Of a stretch of DNA of 64,000 nucleotides, positions 36,785 through 50,470 are shown piece after piece (positions within the stretch are counted from its first letter, which is position 1; every line of letters starts with the position of its first letter). Origin of the DNA: Eopsaltria australis (lineage: Eukaryota > Chordata > Aves > Passeriformes > Petroicidae); assembly GCA_034509425.1 (NCBI GenBank), contig JAVTVJ010011652.1, positions 6,625,501-6,689,500 of the forward strand, read 5' to 3'. The translations under genes were made by a program, and so were the position numbers. The notes under the pieces were generated by a model that did no database searches, was not told the DNA's origin, and saw only the letters and a list, made by a program, of their open reading frames with translations.

Positions 36785-39700
36785 CTGTGCCGTGAGAGAA
36801 GAAATCTAGGATTACTTTTAAAAACTGAGGCCTGACAAGGCACTGGGGATACGTGGCAGGGGTTGCAGCTCTCAGTCCTTGTCAGAATTGGTCTCATCTG
36901 TATGAAATCTAGGGAGGAGATAAAAGAATCCTCATATGCCTTATTTTTAATGCTAGTAGCTGGTCTTGAAGAGACATCAAGCTCTCACAACCCCTGAAAT
37001 TTGCTAGGGCTCCCTCAGCGACCATAACCCATTTTTTCGGCCCTTAAATGTGTCTCAAATCATTTAGTGGTTACTTCCCATGTGGTTTCATGCTCATATG
37101 TACCTCCAGCACTAGAGCCAGCCATGGGCTTGTAGTAGTCAAGGGCACAGCCTGCAGAAGGGTGGGCTGGACTCCAGCACAAGAACACATCACCCTGTCA
37201 AAGCACTCTTTGCTAACCTATTGCAAAACTGCACCACTCCAGGCTTCGATAAATTCATACAAAGTCACTCAAGGAATTTCCAGAAACAAACATGAGGGTC
37301 TGGCAATCAGGAAGCTTTAGCTGTGCTCACTGCTCTGCCTCTTTCTAGGGTCGCTTCTGTCAGAGGTAGGGATAAGTTGCCAAAATCTATTTGGATCTAG
37401 GATGAACAAGGACAGCTCTCCCTCATTCAGGAATGTTTTCTCCACTTTCTGCATTGTCCAGATGTGATGGCTCAGGAGTGCAAAGCTTCTTCAAGTCTCT
37501 TCTAGATGTCCCCAGCTCCATTACTTCATGCTGTCACTGCCCTATCAACTCCATATTACTGTGCTGCCTGCCAGAGAAGCCAACTCTGTCCCACAGCCTG
37601 TCTGGCTGCCTCTATCTCGGCCTCTTTCTTCTGCTGTTATAACAACAAATATCTTAAAGCCCCTTCCAGAAAGGGAAAAAAAACAGGAATGCTTAAAACT
37701 CTACCTTCTGCAAAGGTTTTGTAGGGACTTCCATTGCTGCCAATGCAGCCTGGTCTTCACTAGGCCAGTGGTGAGACAGCAGCACACATGTGCCTGACCT
37801 AAGGGGATGGTTTCCTGGTGGTAAGAACCAGATTGCCTAAGGTTTTAAAGTTTCTAGTTCTCCAGTTGAGAAGACAACCAGGGTAACTCCAAATCAGACC
37901 TAAAATGCTCAGACTTCTTCATGTTACCATATAAGGAGCCAGACACACGGAGGGTTTGGATCCACAGTGTCCTCAATGAGTTGGAGGCTATTCTCCAGAG
38001 GAAAAGCAGCAGTGGGAGGTCAGGAAAACCCCATATGCCAGAAAGGTCCTTCCATTCCTATTTGCAGGGAGGCTACTGACCAAACCTGGGACACAGGAAC
38101 CCCAAGTGCCAGCTGCGGATTGTGCAAAACAGCAAAAGCACAGATTCTCCTGCCCTTTTTAGCAGATCAAGACTCAGTAGTGAAAGTGGAACGCCAGAAC
38201 TGAGGAGGGGTCATGTTTGAGTCAAAATCTGTTTTGAGGACTGTGTGTGAGAGAAGAAACAAATAGTCTTAGCCTTCAGTCCCTCAGTTTCACCCTCTCC
38301 AAAAAAAAGGAGCACTTTGCTTCTTCTGAAGCTGAAGCTGAAGTTCAATTAGACTCTACAAAGGGCTTTGGAGCTCTCACACTTGAGATACTGCAGAGAG
38401 GTACCTCCTTTATCACACAGATGGGAGCTGAGGCTGGAGTTCAGCTCAGTAAATATGCAAAGAGAATGATGCAGCCTCTACTGACAGCCACTAGCAAGAG
38501 CCCTTCCCTTCCAGTGTGACAGAAGCAGAAAACTTGCCCTGTGGTAACACACACTGAACACAGGCCCAGCAGGGGCACAGGGTTCAGCTCACTCACTGCA
38601 CACACAAATATGATCACCAAGCAGCTGAACAAGTTTTTCAAGCCTTCTCTCTCCTCCCTACAGCCTAGAGACATTTCTCCCACTAGGCTGACACACAGCA
38701 CATTGCATTTCTAACACCAACCTGGTCATTTCATTACAGGCAGAATCAAGACTGTTAGGAGCATTTCTCTTCCTGGACTAATAGGAGAATTTGGAGGTGC
38801 CCCAAGTTTCACAGTGTATGAGCTGATGAAGCATGCTGGAAGCAGGGCAAATGGCCTTTCCACAGTGCAGAGAGAGCTCAGCAGTTTAGGAACCATGGTT
38901 TTCTCTGGTTGTAGCTGGTCTGAGTCCCAAAATGGCCTTACCCAAGGGCCAGCAGACACCTTGCCAATTCTTCCTCCTAATTCAAGGCGCAGCTCTTGAC
39001 TTTGCTCCAGCGTCAGTATAGAGCTTTGCTTGAAACAATCTGAGTTCCTTACCAGACAAGACACATTTCTCCCATGGTGACAGAATAATCAACATAAGAC
39101 ACGTTACTCATGCTTTAATATATTGCTGGATGGTGTGCAGATACCATGACAAGGAGCATGGAATGAGATCATGAGCGGAGTGGAATGAGTGTGGCCAGCC
39201 TGGCTTAACTAAAACCAGATACATGTGCTCAAGGCCAAACATGCTCATTGTGTGCAGAGTTCCCATCAAGAGCCAGCTTTCAAACCATGGCTTAAAAACT
39301 AAATAATGCTAAGTAAATCAACTTAAACATTCTTTCTCTCCCTAAAGCCCCCAGATCAATTGTCTCTGCTGCTAACTTGTCTCATGCTTGATCTCAAACG
39401 TGCTGAACACACTGGAATCACCCTTAAATAGATTTTCAATCAATTCCATTTGCTGTTTTATCTTTACAAAGTCCAATTAATAGCAAAGACCAATGCAGAT
39501 TGATGCTTTCTCTACACTTCTGTCATCACTCTGGGAGAAGTGCAAATAAATTGAACCTCCGTGTCCAGCCACCAAAGGAAAGAGAGTGTTATGTTTTCAG
39601 AAGAGAGCTTTACCATGGAATGTACAGACAACATCATGCCAGGAAAGGCTGCTAGTATGCTAAAGCTTTGTAATTCTAAATGGTCTGTCAAACTGGGAAT

Positions 39701-42700
39701 AGGATCAGAAATAAATGGTATGATATTCAATGTGATCAAATGCAAAACGCAGCACTTACGCAGAGATAATCAGCTACCTAAACACAGGACAGGGAATTAG
39801 CCCATTCAATTTGAAATACAGGCATCCTACAGAAAAAGGCCTGGAAATTGCTGGAGGTCACCAGATGATCACAAACCAACAATACCACCCTGTTACAAAA
39901 AGGTTGAGCCAATCCAGGGTCATGTGAGGCTGGAAACACTGTGGTATCTTTGTCCCTGGAAATACTCAAAACTCAACTGGACAAAGTCTTGTGCTACCTT
40001 GGAAGTTAGCCCTGCTTTGAGCAGAAGGTCAGATTAGGTAATTCCATGGGGTCCCTTCTGACCTAAAGTGTTGTATGATTCTGTGATTTTTATACTGCAA
40101 TATTTTTCACAGCCTGATGAATGAAGTTAAGAAGCAATCTGTTCTTCGTGAACATTCTGGATAAGACAAGAAATCATGGATTCAGACTCCTAAGGTGCTA
40201 GGGTTAGACATTATGTAGATAGTGAAGCACTGTAAAGCAATCAGACTTCCCAGAGAGACCATGGCATCTCCATCATTACAGCTCTTTCAGGACAGGAAGG
40301 TGAAGTAAGATCTCTTGGGATCTCATACAACATTTACAATTTTTATGAGAATAGCTATCTGAATCCATAATTGCCCTTTTATAAAATGTCCTGTGACCAA
40401 AAGACAGCAGCTGTGCCTGTCAGAGATGCTTTTGATTGTCTGTATTTATTGTGGTGAACAGGGTGGTTTCCCAGAACATTGCAATCCACTCTCCAGGGTT
40501 TCTCCTGAGGCTGTCCCAACTTTTAAGCATCTCTCCTAATGGCAGCTGTCTGGAGAGACCTGTACTGCTGGAGGACTTAAAATGGTAAGAAGACCAGATA
40601 CAGTCAATGCTCCCTAAAAATACAGTTTTCAATTAACTCTCCCCCTCAATTATTTTATGAAAATATTATTTCTACATGAATTTCTATACCAATAATGCAT
40701 AACCAGTTGGTCCACAATCCAGAATTATCCTTTTCCCCCCCTTTGAACCCACCCCACTTAAACTTCATTCTTCCTAGCTTACAGGATGCTATCAGTAAAT
40801 GTCCACTACTATCCAACTTACAGTTCACATAGCTTGATGATCTTCAACTTTTTAATGGGCTTTCTTTACCCATAATCATCTTGACAGCTATTCCAGAAGC
40901 TTAACTAAACATTGTACCTAAAAGACAAAGTATGGGAACCTCCTGCCATAGTTTCTAAGGAAAATTAAGTCTTATGCAACATATTAACTTGCCCATATGC
41001 TGTTTCATGTGGAGCACATTGACAGCCCCTTCTCTTTTATAACACATTTGCTGCATAAATTGGACAGATAATCAAGATCAGATAATTATCAATGGCAGTC
41101 ACAGATTTTCAGTGTTATTCCATCCATCCACAGGACCCAGAGCTTCCAGCACACAGTGGAAAAGGTTAATACAGCTGCTGAGGTCTGGCTGCAGCCATCG
41201 ACTGGCATATTTAAGGGAGCTCAAGAGATCTCTGTACTTCTCAAACATTTCAGTCTAGTGAGCACTGGGTACCTGACAGTCATAGTCACTTAGATGTCTT
41301 TTAAAACTCTCAATGTGATTTCCTTTTGTTAGGAGACAGATTTTTTAGGCATGTCACCTAAATTTCTTACCCTGTCTCCAAAACTGTTCAATTCCCTTTC
41401 TCATGTTTCACACTCTCAGTGTATCAGGGCCATTGATTTTTTTATCTAACCAGGATCCAGATTCTTTAAAAAATCTGGCACAAATGTGGGTTCTGAGCTC
41501 ACGTGAACATCTCTCTTAGGAGGTCTGTCCTGTAACACATGAGCTGCTCCAGTGTGAGTGAGCTGTGACGTTACTGATACTGGATACTGGAGATCCATAT
41601 CCATTTCAGATTTTCTTGCTTCCAGCCAAGGCTGCAGGAGGGTTATTCTGTCCCCCAGGGCCACTCAAGTCTTGCCCAACAGGGACTTCTGAATCCATAG
41701 TGCTAAAACAAAAGAACAAAGCACCTGTTGCTGCATGGTTACGTGGTAGTTAAAGATCAACGATAATGTCAGGGAAGGATGTGAGCATATCCATCATTTC
41801 TGAGTGCTGTAAAATACATGTATTTACACATCCATTTGTTGTGTTCCCATGGTGATGGGAACAATACTGCACTGGCCAGAAACCAGAGCTTCCTTCCCTT
41901 TGGGCTCAATGTTTTTTGGCCAACCATGCGCTCAGAGCCCAGCCTCTGTGCTGCAGCTCACCTCTGCCTCTCAGGTACATCAGTACGTGGTGACCACATC
42001 AGCTGATGATCCATGGGCTTTTTTGCATTCAAGTATTTTCTGCAGGACCTAAAAACTGTTTTGAATAAAACAACAATACATTTTGTCCTTCACAGGCCCA
42101 TGAAAACATAAGGGGTTTTGCATTATGCTAAAGAAATGTCCAGAAATAGGTCAAAAAGCAGCCTGGCAGATTTTTCATGCAAAACCATAAGGTCTGTGTT
42201 TGCAGATGGGCGTCAGACAGCCACTGTTTGAGGAAGTAAAAGTTAGATCCAAACCACATGGAGAACAACAGTTCAGACTTTCATGAGGAATAGAAAAGGA
42301 GTGTACTTTATGGCTTTACTGGAGCCTTGCTGTCTGCTGTGTCCAGAAGGGCAGCGGGGCACCAGCACATCTATTACCCTCCTGCAGTCACAGGCACACT
42401 CCAGCTAAGCAGGGGAAACATGAAAGCTGCAGACACCGCAGGCGTTTTTGATTCAGCAGCTCTCACAGCCCAAAGCCAGTGTGCTCCCTGGAAGCGAAGA
42501 GCACAGGGCAAACTTACAGGGTAACTTTCTCAGCCTGACAGGTGAAGTTCAGTGGTCACTCAGCACTTACATCCTGCAAAATCGTGAGGGCATGGACACT
42601 ATGCAGGGAAGGTCTGGCTGAACTGACATGAAAGAGTCAGAGTTGGAGCTCTACCTCACAACCTGAGAAATACTAGAGCAACAAAGCGCCCAGGCAGATG

Positions 42701-45700
42701 CTTACATCAGGAAGAGGTGAAAAAGAAGCCTGGATTAAGTAGCTGAAACCACAAAAGATGAGAGTTGGTGCTTTCATCTTGTTTAAGAAAAACAAATCAA
42801 GGGTATTTGGGACACCACAGCAAAGGTAGTTCTGTGAGCAAAAGGAAAATTGCTGCCTAACCCAACACCTCCAAGCTCTGTGCTTTTTCAGGAGGGACAG
42901 GTATAAACAGGGTGGTAGATGCATACAGGAAACAAACACTTTTACTTTTCTTGGCCAGCACTCTCTGGATTTCCATGGGCACTGCTGGATACAAAGGGAT
43001 CTGACAAAGAAGCAAAGAAAGTGTTTAATCTGCTATGTGACTCTCACAGTAGCCAGAATAACCAAGTCACATGAGTGTTAGTTCAAAGAATAGGCAGGTT
43101 TTATCTGTCCTGACAGACAAGTTGCAAGGCAGAGAGGCTAGTATGGGATCCCATATCCTGTGTATTTACTGCAGAAAGGCAAGGGTGTTATGAGATAAGG
43201 GAAATCTATACCTCACTTACTATGAAAATCTCACAGCAGCCAGTAATTGTTTCTTATACTAATGATGATAATAGTTCCTGCTCTTATCAAGGAGAATGTG
43301 CAGAGCACAAGACATTTGGAGCCCTGTGGCTGTTGCTGGAGGAGGTTTGCTTGCTTTACCAGCCTTTACCCGGATACCAGCTCACACCTCGGAACCCAGG
43401 CTGATGTCACTGACCACGTGTGGCAAGTGCAGGTTAATTACGTGTTATGTGTGATGAGATCTTCACTGCATGGTGCAAAGGTGCCACGAGCAGGTATTAA
43501 CACTGACCTTGCTGGCACTGACCACAGGGAAGTCAAGCATTTCACTGCATCCACCTCTCCAGTTTTCTAAGGCCCAAGTTATAACTTCTCCTCTCTCTCA
43601 CAACAACTTCTCTTTGTGCTAACTCTCCTTTGAAACAATGAATGTAAAACAGGAGGTGAATGGAGAGCCCTGTGCAGTGCTAGAATCAAGCCCAGCAGTT
43701 AAGGATTCTGTACTGCTCTTTGCAGCTATTTCAGCTTACCATCAGTAATGTGTACTCAGAATGAAAGCAAACCATACATGATAGGAGTGTTTATGATGAG
43801 GCATCAATTAATACAAGTGGATTGCCTTCCAAGAGGCACAGAATATTAACTCTCCTTGCTCCCCCTGGTCTCTAACACCATAAAATACCCTGTACCCTGC
43901 AGTGCATAGGAATTCCAGGCTGTTAAATGACACAACATGGGGCTGTTAGATCTTAATCAGCTTAAATTAGGCCATTTTCCATACAAATCAAAACATGGAA
44001 GATAGAACTCTGGGGCATAACTAATTGAAAGTCTGTTAAAGGAAGAGATTCATTATGTGCATTTCTGTGCTACAATGTTTAGGCGTTTATCAGGCTTCTT
44101 TTATGCTGTGTTTAACTCAACAATTTCCACATCACTGGAATGAACCAAGGTGGAGAAAGATCAAAATTCCAAATGGGTAATGTACTGGCCACCTCAGAGA
44201 TGAAAGGGTGGGATTTGCTACTGCCAAGAACTATCTTCTCTCAAACAGGAGAGGCTTCTAAACTCAGAGCTGGAGAACCAAGATTCTCGATGCTCCTCAC
44301 CTGTGTGAGATTCTTTTCTACAAACTTACCTACAGTCTGTGCTGTGGGCAGGGTGTATAACAACTGTAAAACACACACCAAATGCCATTTAAATATTTTG
44401 TGTGCTCACTGCAGTAACTGCATATGGAAAGTAAGTATCTAAGTGCACCCAGAGAGGAGAAGCTTTTTGGAAGGGACAGATTCTCTGCCATGGGATGCTG
44501 GAGTCCTGCGACAGTCAAGGAGCAACCACAGGATAAAAATCATCTTTACACAGGAATGGACAAAAGCCTAGAAAGACAAAGTAAGATGGAATCATCTCCC
44601 AAGAAGTCCTACAGATTTTTAGGAGGATCAGGCCAGACAAGTGTCAAGCAGAGACAAGAGAAAAGAGGAGAAAGTCTCCCTTGGGGATACACTGGAGACA
44701 GTAGTTGCAGGTACTGTATCAGCAAGACAAGTGAGAGATTCTGGGACACAGAGGAAAAATACTGTTTAGAGAGGAGAGGGCAGTCTCCAATGGCCTGTGA
44801 ATCATTAGTGGTCTGTGATGAGCTGGTCACTCACCTTGGATAGAGCAAAAGTCAAGGAAAACCAGACAGGGCAGTGTGATGAACATCAAAGGAGACAAAG
44901 TAATTTCCCCTGGTAAACCATTGCTCTCTGACACCTAAGCAAGACACTGCTCTGCTCATCCATGAAGTTTCAGATCTTTCCAGACAGCCCCAGGTCAACA
45001 AGGGCAGCACTACCAGGGCTGCAAAGCTTGACCACCAATAAGAGTCATAAAGGGCACAGCTCTGAGTAAGCTGCCTGTAACTGGGACCGACTGCAGCTGG
45101 CAGTCCTTCAGACTGGCACTGAGGCCACTTCAGATCAAATTTCACTGTTGATTTAAAGAGCCCTTTGCCAGCAAATTGTGTCCCACAGTACTCTGCTGAA
45201 CTAATTTCCAGTTTGGTCCATTGCCCACTGCTGTTGTCAGGAATCCCAAGGAACTGAAGACACAGAGTTGTTTTTTCTGCAAGTCCCATGTCAGATCTTT
45301 CTTCCTCACCCCCTCAGTTTTGAGCACATTGTCCTATGTCAAGAAAGTCTGAAAGAAGGATGAAAACCTCAGCAGCAATTGATATCTAAATATTTTTCAA
45401 TGGGCAGCTAAGCAGGAGCCCCAGCTCATGTCCATGGTAAAGGAGGTCGGAAGGAATCTCCCGTCCTGCATTTATCCAGCAAGGATGTGAATTCAGACTT
45501 ACCCACACCAAATGCTGGCTCTTGGGTTGTTTTTTTTCAGGCCTAGGGCTGGCTCTCAGCCAACATTAGGAGGCATCCAGAGAGCTGCTATATTGTGCAG
45601 CTGTTCTGGTGGGGCTGGAGTTACTGAAGAGCATGGAAAGAAAGGACACAGATAAGTTGGCAACTTGGCTTCATTAGTCTGACTGTTGATGGAACATGTT

Positions 45701-48700
45701 ATTTCATTGCTCAAAAGAAAGCTTCAATATTATTGGAAAGGATGAAATTCGCAAGGGAAACCACAAAAAACCCAAAAACAAACAAAAATATCAAAAAGGA
45801 GATGAAGGAAGATGTTTTACTTGTTGGGGATTCAACTCCGAGACAAAAAAAAAATGAAATAATATCCCCAACCATTTGGATTCTCAAACACTAAATATAT
45901 AAACTTATTGCTGTGATAGCTTCTCCAGACATGAGTCATACATTTTGAAACCTTGAAACCTTATGGGGTCAATCAGTTTAACTTCATAAATGAATTACAC
46001 CACCAAAACCTGACCAAAACCAGACCATTGTATCCAGACTGGCTCATTTTAACCTTTCAGAGCTGTCAATAAAACTGTGTGCGAGCTGAAATGCTTACCA
46101 GCAAAAGCAGAGAGCAGTAAATCAAATTTAATAGGCTGGTTTTGTTGACTATACAGGAATGATGGCTGAAAAAAACCAACCCAAGCCTGAACTAATGAAA
46201 TTCCTAAAGGATACACAAAGACTGTTTCATTTCTACATGCCTAATGATCTGGGTTTCTGTTTGGTTGTTTTTTTGTGCATAATCCTCAGAACTACTAAAT
46301 TAAGACCAGCACTTAACATATAAAATATTTAGAAGGGCTTCCCTGACAAAAAAGATCTATTGCCTCCCTCAATAGCTGGTTCCCATAGTTAATTACCCTC
46401 ATTTATATTTTATTTAAATTTGTGTCCCTTCATTTCCCAGAAGCTTGATATTTTTATGCTATTATCTGCTACATTAAAGTGCCCTTCTCCTTCATTTATC
46501 TTTCCTCCATGTGGTCAAGTTGCCTTTTAAACTTTTCCTTGAAACAAACTGACATTCTTCTGCCTCCTCTACAGATGACTGTGGCCTCTCACTACATTAC
46601 AGTGGGGCTTGGGTTTAATTTATTTTACTTTTGCTGGGATGGCATGAAGAATAATAGTGTTTCCAACCTCATCTTTATTTTCGGCTGTTTTATTTCTCCT
46701 ACAGCAAATATATTGTCAGTATATGATGCCAAATTGATAAGAGGAAAACAGAAGTCAGAGTTCTTTACTATCCAGCTAAGCCCACACTGCCCTCCTCTCC
46801 TACAGAGTGCTGTAAGATCACCAGCCTGGGTAGAGATGGTCTCCCCTGATATTAGGGAAAAAAATGTTGTATCCCCAGAACTGTGGAAAAACTGCAGTCA
46901 GCAAATGTCAGCTTCTATGGCAAAGCCACAAGCCAGCAGAGACCTGAGCTTGCTCCTGCTCTGCATCAGGATCAAATAAATAATTTCCAGGCATGAAATA
47001 CAGTATCCAGTGATCAATACCTGGAATCATCCTGTCCTCTGAGTCAAAAATAAACCTTCTGTAGATGCAAGAGTGGCTGTCCATTCTCCAAATAAAACTG
47101 AAAAGCTGGAGAAGAAGCAAACCCAGCAACTTTAATTTCATTTTATAGTCAGCTGTAGTGCTGATGTTCCTGCAACACTGTGTAAAGTCACTTTGGTTAA
47201 TCTCATAATGGTGTGCCCCAGAAATAGAATGACATCTGCTATTTAGGATAGGCTTGGTACAATTATGCCTTTTGCAGTATTTGTGTCTCATTTCTTTCAA
47301 GAATATGTAACTTCACTTTTCTATTAAAACAAGAAAAAAATTACTGTAAATGTCTTCTGCTGTGAAATAAAGCTCAAATTACAAAAGACAGATCTCACAA
47401 AATTACTCTTGTTTGCATTCTGAAGATGGAGCTTGCCATTAGAAAGATGAATACTTTACATTCTTCTTACATTTTCTAATATTATAATGACAGATATTAT
47501 GGCAAGCACCATAATCTGTTCCACTGCAGTGCAAACAGTGCACATCACCTCCCTAATAAAACTGCAATAGTTAGAGATGGGAGTTCATTATTTTCTTTGC
47601 CTTCTGCCAGGATATTGCTGATCCATGTAATTACTGCAGTTGCAGAGGTGCAGTTGGGGCAGCATCAGTGTCTTTGTCTGGGCAGTTGCACTACACTGAT
47701 ACTGTACTGATACTGGGACTGCACTGCTCCCAGCACTGTTACACTGGAAATACAGGTATGAAAAGCTCTATTTGTATTTTAATACCTGTTAAAAATTACA
47801 GATAAGCTCCAATTCCATAGCATTTACCTTGGAGATAGAAGCTTGCTGCCCATGATGTGGATAAAGCTGTACACCCAGCAGGGTCCTACCCTTTGCTTGA
47901 GAGAGGAAAGGTCAGCAAGTCCAGCTCTTTTCACCTACATCTCACTTAAGAACAACAGCCCATTTTCAGGTTCTTTCCTGGTGATCTAGGCCAGAAAAGC
48001 CTGTCGTGGTCACAAACACAAAAAGTGAGGGGTTTTCCAACTCTGCACATTTCATTTCATGCATCCAAAAGCAGATTTATCTAAAAGATGCACTGGGGAT
48101 GTACCGGTTTGGGCTGAACTTGTGATCAGGCAGGGAGGACACATGCAGGGCATGCACAGCAGCAGGTTCACACAGGAGGTCTGAGTTCATGTCCGTGCTC
48201 TGTCAAATTGAGTGTGAGGATGTGATTCTGTCCCTCTGGGGAGACACATCCTTGCTGCCCTGTTTCAGAGCTCATTGCAAACAGGCTGTTTGCTCTGTGC
48301 CAACTGCCAGAATTAGTGATCTCATATGAAAGGAAGCACTGGTCGATGATTTAGTTTTACCAGCAGCTCAATGACCTAAGTATGTTTTCCTTCTAATGTA
48401 CACAGGAGCATTTAATCTCCTGCTTTACTGGGCTCTGTTTGACTTCACCTACCATTATCACAATGACATGTTGGTGGAGAGCAGAGCTAACCATGGATTA
48501 TGTACAGTACCCACATCAAATGTAATCAGACTGAATTAGCAGGGATTGAGTCTCAGGCTCCTGGAAATAAATTGCAGTATTACATTTGTCATCTGTGAGC
48601 CTTTAACAGCCACAAAACACTCACAGCACAGGCCTGTGGTCAACTTCAAACAAATTATACAAGGCATTTCATACTGTGATTAAGGTGAACTGGACCCTGC

Positions 48701-49789
48701 AGACAGATGTGTGTGTTCACCACAATTTATCTTTAAAGACTGTAAATCTATAAATCCTAAAAAAAAAGAGGTGTTGGGTTGGCTTTTGAGTTTGATGGGG
48801 AGGTAGGTTGTTGGGGTTTTTTTTTCTCTGTTAGGTATGAGGAGGATTTGAAGCAAAATGGAGTATAAATATACTTAAAGTTATGTAACAGTATAAACAG
48901 AAAGGAGCATTTTTCAATCATCTTCATTTAGAGGGATACCAGGAGTTACATCATGTTCTCAGAATCTATCTTTCACTGTCTGACACCGACACCAGCAGAA
49001 CCATTATATGGTACAAATTCATGATCAAACACATCCTATACTTGGTCTAATATACACACATGGAAAAGTACATTTGATCCTGAGAAATGTTATTTCAAAG
49101 CTTTTCCCTCCATACCTTTGAACCATGACTTGCAGCATTTCAATGAAGTATGTCAGCTAAAAGAGCTGAAAAAACAGCAAAAATACCAAGAGGCCAGCTC
49201 TTCAGAGGTCTGTCAACCTGTGTGAGCTACACTGCCTTAAAAAGGGCTGGAGGACATGGAAATCTTTCTTCTGTTGAGACAGTCAGTGCCATGCTCCGTG
49301 CACTTCTGGGTTTCCTTTCTGCTTGCTGGCTTGCCTCTCACATTCAAGCCTGGGGAAAGCAAAGCTACCACTCTTTTGGGAGTCCATCATCCCAGATAAC
49401 ACACAGAAAAGGGCATCAGATCACTTTTCTCCTGCTGGCTATGTCTTACATTAGCTCAGCCCAAAGCACCTCTCCTCTGCCTTTCTTGTTTCTCCTAGGT
49501 CAGTGATGACTCATCTGTACTTTAGTGGAGGTCCCTGAGGCTTAATTCATTCTCTGAAAAGAGCTTTGAGACCATCACGTGAAGGGTGTTACAGAAGTGC
49601 AAGGAGGTCAAGTCTTGTAACTCATACCCATATGCTATGTTTGTGCCTTTGCATATTTTTTCTTCTTATAAAACCAAAATTTGTACCTCATCCTAGAGCA
49701 GGGAGGGAGCCATTCCCTCCCTCTCCCATGATGTATCCCCCCCTTTGCTTTCTTGTGCACAAGGTTTGGGAAAAGGGGGTCCAACATAC
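36785..49789 (-). other. NEURL1: NEURL1 intron, 13 kb, with one CR1 element
   Basis: This intron starts GTATGT at 49789 and ends CACAG at 36785 on the - strand. It holds a CR1 LINE fragment at about 39600-40092. Blocks at 39340-39480, 43770-44080 and 48240-48660 look like conserved non-coding DNA from their balanced composition and homeodomain-type ATTA/TAAT cores, but conservation cannot be seen from one sequence. I see no exon in the remainder. Confidence 0.85.
39600..40092 (+). mobile_element. CR1 LINE retrotransposon, 3' fragment, old and internally deleted
   Basis: The right end reads AGGTCAGATTAGGT, GGGGTCCCTTCTGACC and TATGATTCTGTGA, the typical CR1 3' end with its short ATTCTRTGA-type tail. 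Upstream, 39715-39900 resembles the CR1 3' coding region (for example GATCAAATGCAAAACGCAGC and AGAAAAAGGCCTGG). A jump near 39925 leads straight to the segment matching the terminal part (CTGTGG, CCCTGGAAATACTCAA), so several hundred internal bases seem to be missing. The start near 39600 is approximate. Divergence is high, so it is an old copy. CR1 elements of this type point to a bird or other sauropsid. Confidence 0.85.
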
Positions 49790-50470
49790 CCAGCAATCGG
49801 ATCTGCATGATGGCGCCGTGTAAAACGAAGAACATCCAGAGGGGCTGGGAACAGTCCGCGCAGACCTGCATGCCAATGCCAGCACCATTGTGACTCAAGT
49901 GCAGCTCCCCGTCTGAATTCACCATAAACCCCAGGATGTCTCCGCTCTGGAGGGGCACCACCACTCGGCAGATGGCCCAGAACTCCTTTCTGTCGACCAG
50001 GGACTCGGGGTTATAGGGGAGGTCACTGGGGCGCAGGGTGCTGGGGTCGCAGGACGTCACCCCGTAGGACAGCGTCCCTGTGCGCACAGCGTTGGACTTG
50101 TTGATTTTGACAAAAATGGTTTCGTTGATGCGAAGGGGTCTGCTGGTGAACACCAAAGTCCTCTCCTCCCGCGCGTGCTCCAGGCGGGCCACGGTCTGGT
50201 CATCGAGGATTTTGACGTGGGGTCCCCGGAGGTGGTGGAAGCGGAGGTCGCTCTCCAGCTGGGACGGGAGGAGGTGGGAGTGCTGGGAGTTGAGGGAGTT
50301 CTGCGGGATGGGGCAGGTGGTGGCTGTCACGTGGAAGGTGTCCTCCTGCAGGTTGAGGTCACACAGGCTGACCGAGAGGCGCGTGTCCTCCGTGTCCCGC
50401 CGCAGCGAGGGCCGGCGGATGGCCGTGAAGGAGCGGGGCCGCAGGCAGTCGGGAGGGATGATCTCACTGT
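49790..50470 (-). CDS. NEURL1: NEURL1 E3 ubiquitin ligase: exon with the second Neuralized domain (NHR2)
   Basis: This internal exon (681 bp) follows CTTTCTCCCCACAG on the - strand and is followed by G|GTATGT. Two bases complete Asp, 226 codons follow, and one base starts Gly. The first part ([20 protein letters not shown], then LSVSLCDLN and [13 protein letters not shown]) is the NHR1-NHR2 linker. From about codon 75 ([12 protein letters not shown]) to the end (MQIRLLG) it is NHR2, with [45 protein letters not shown] and [11 protein letters not shown] domains bind substrates such as Delta and Jagged. The exon is much richer in GC and CpG than the introns around it. The NHR1 exon and exon 1 lie beyond 64000. 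Confidence 0.97.
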
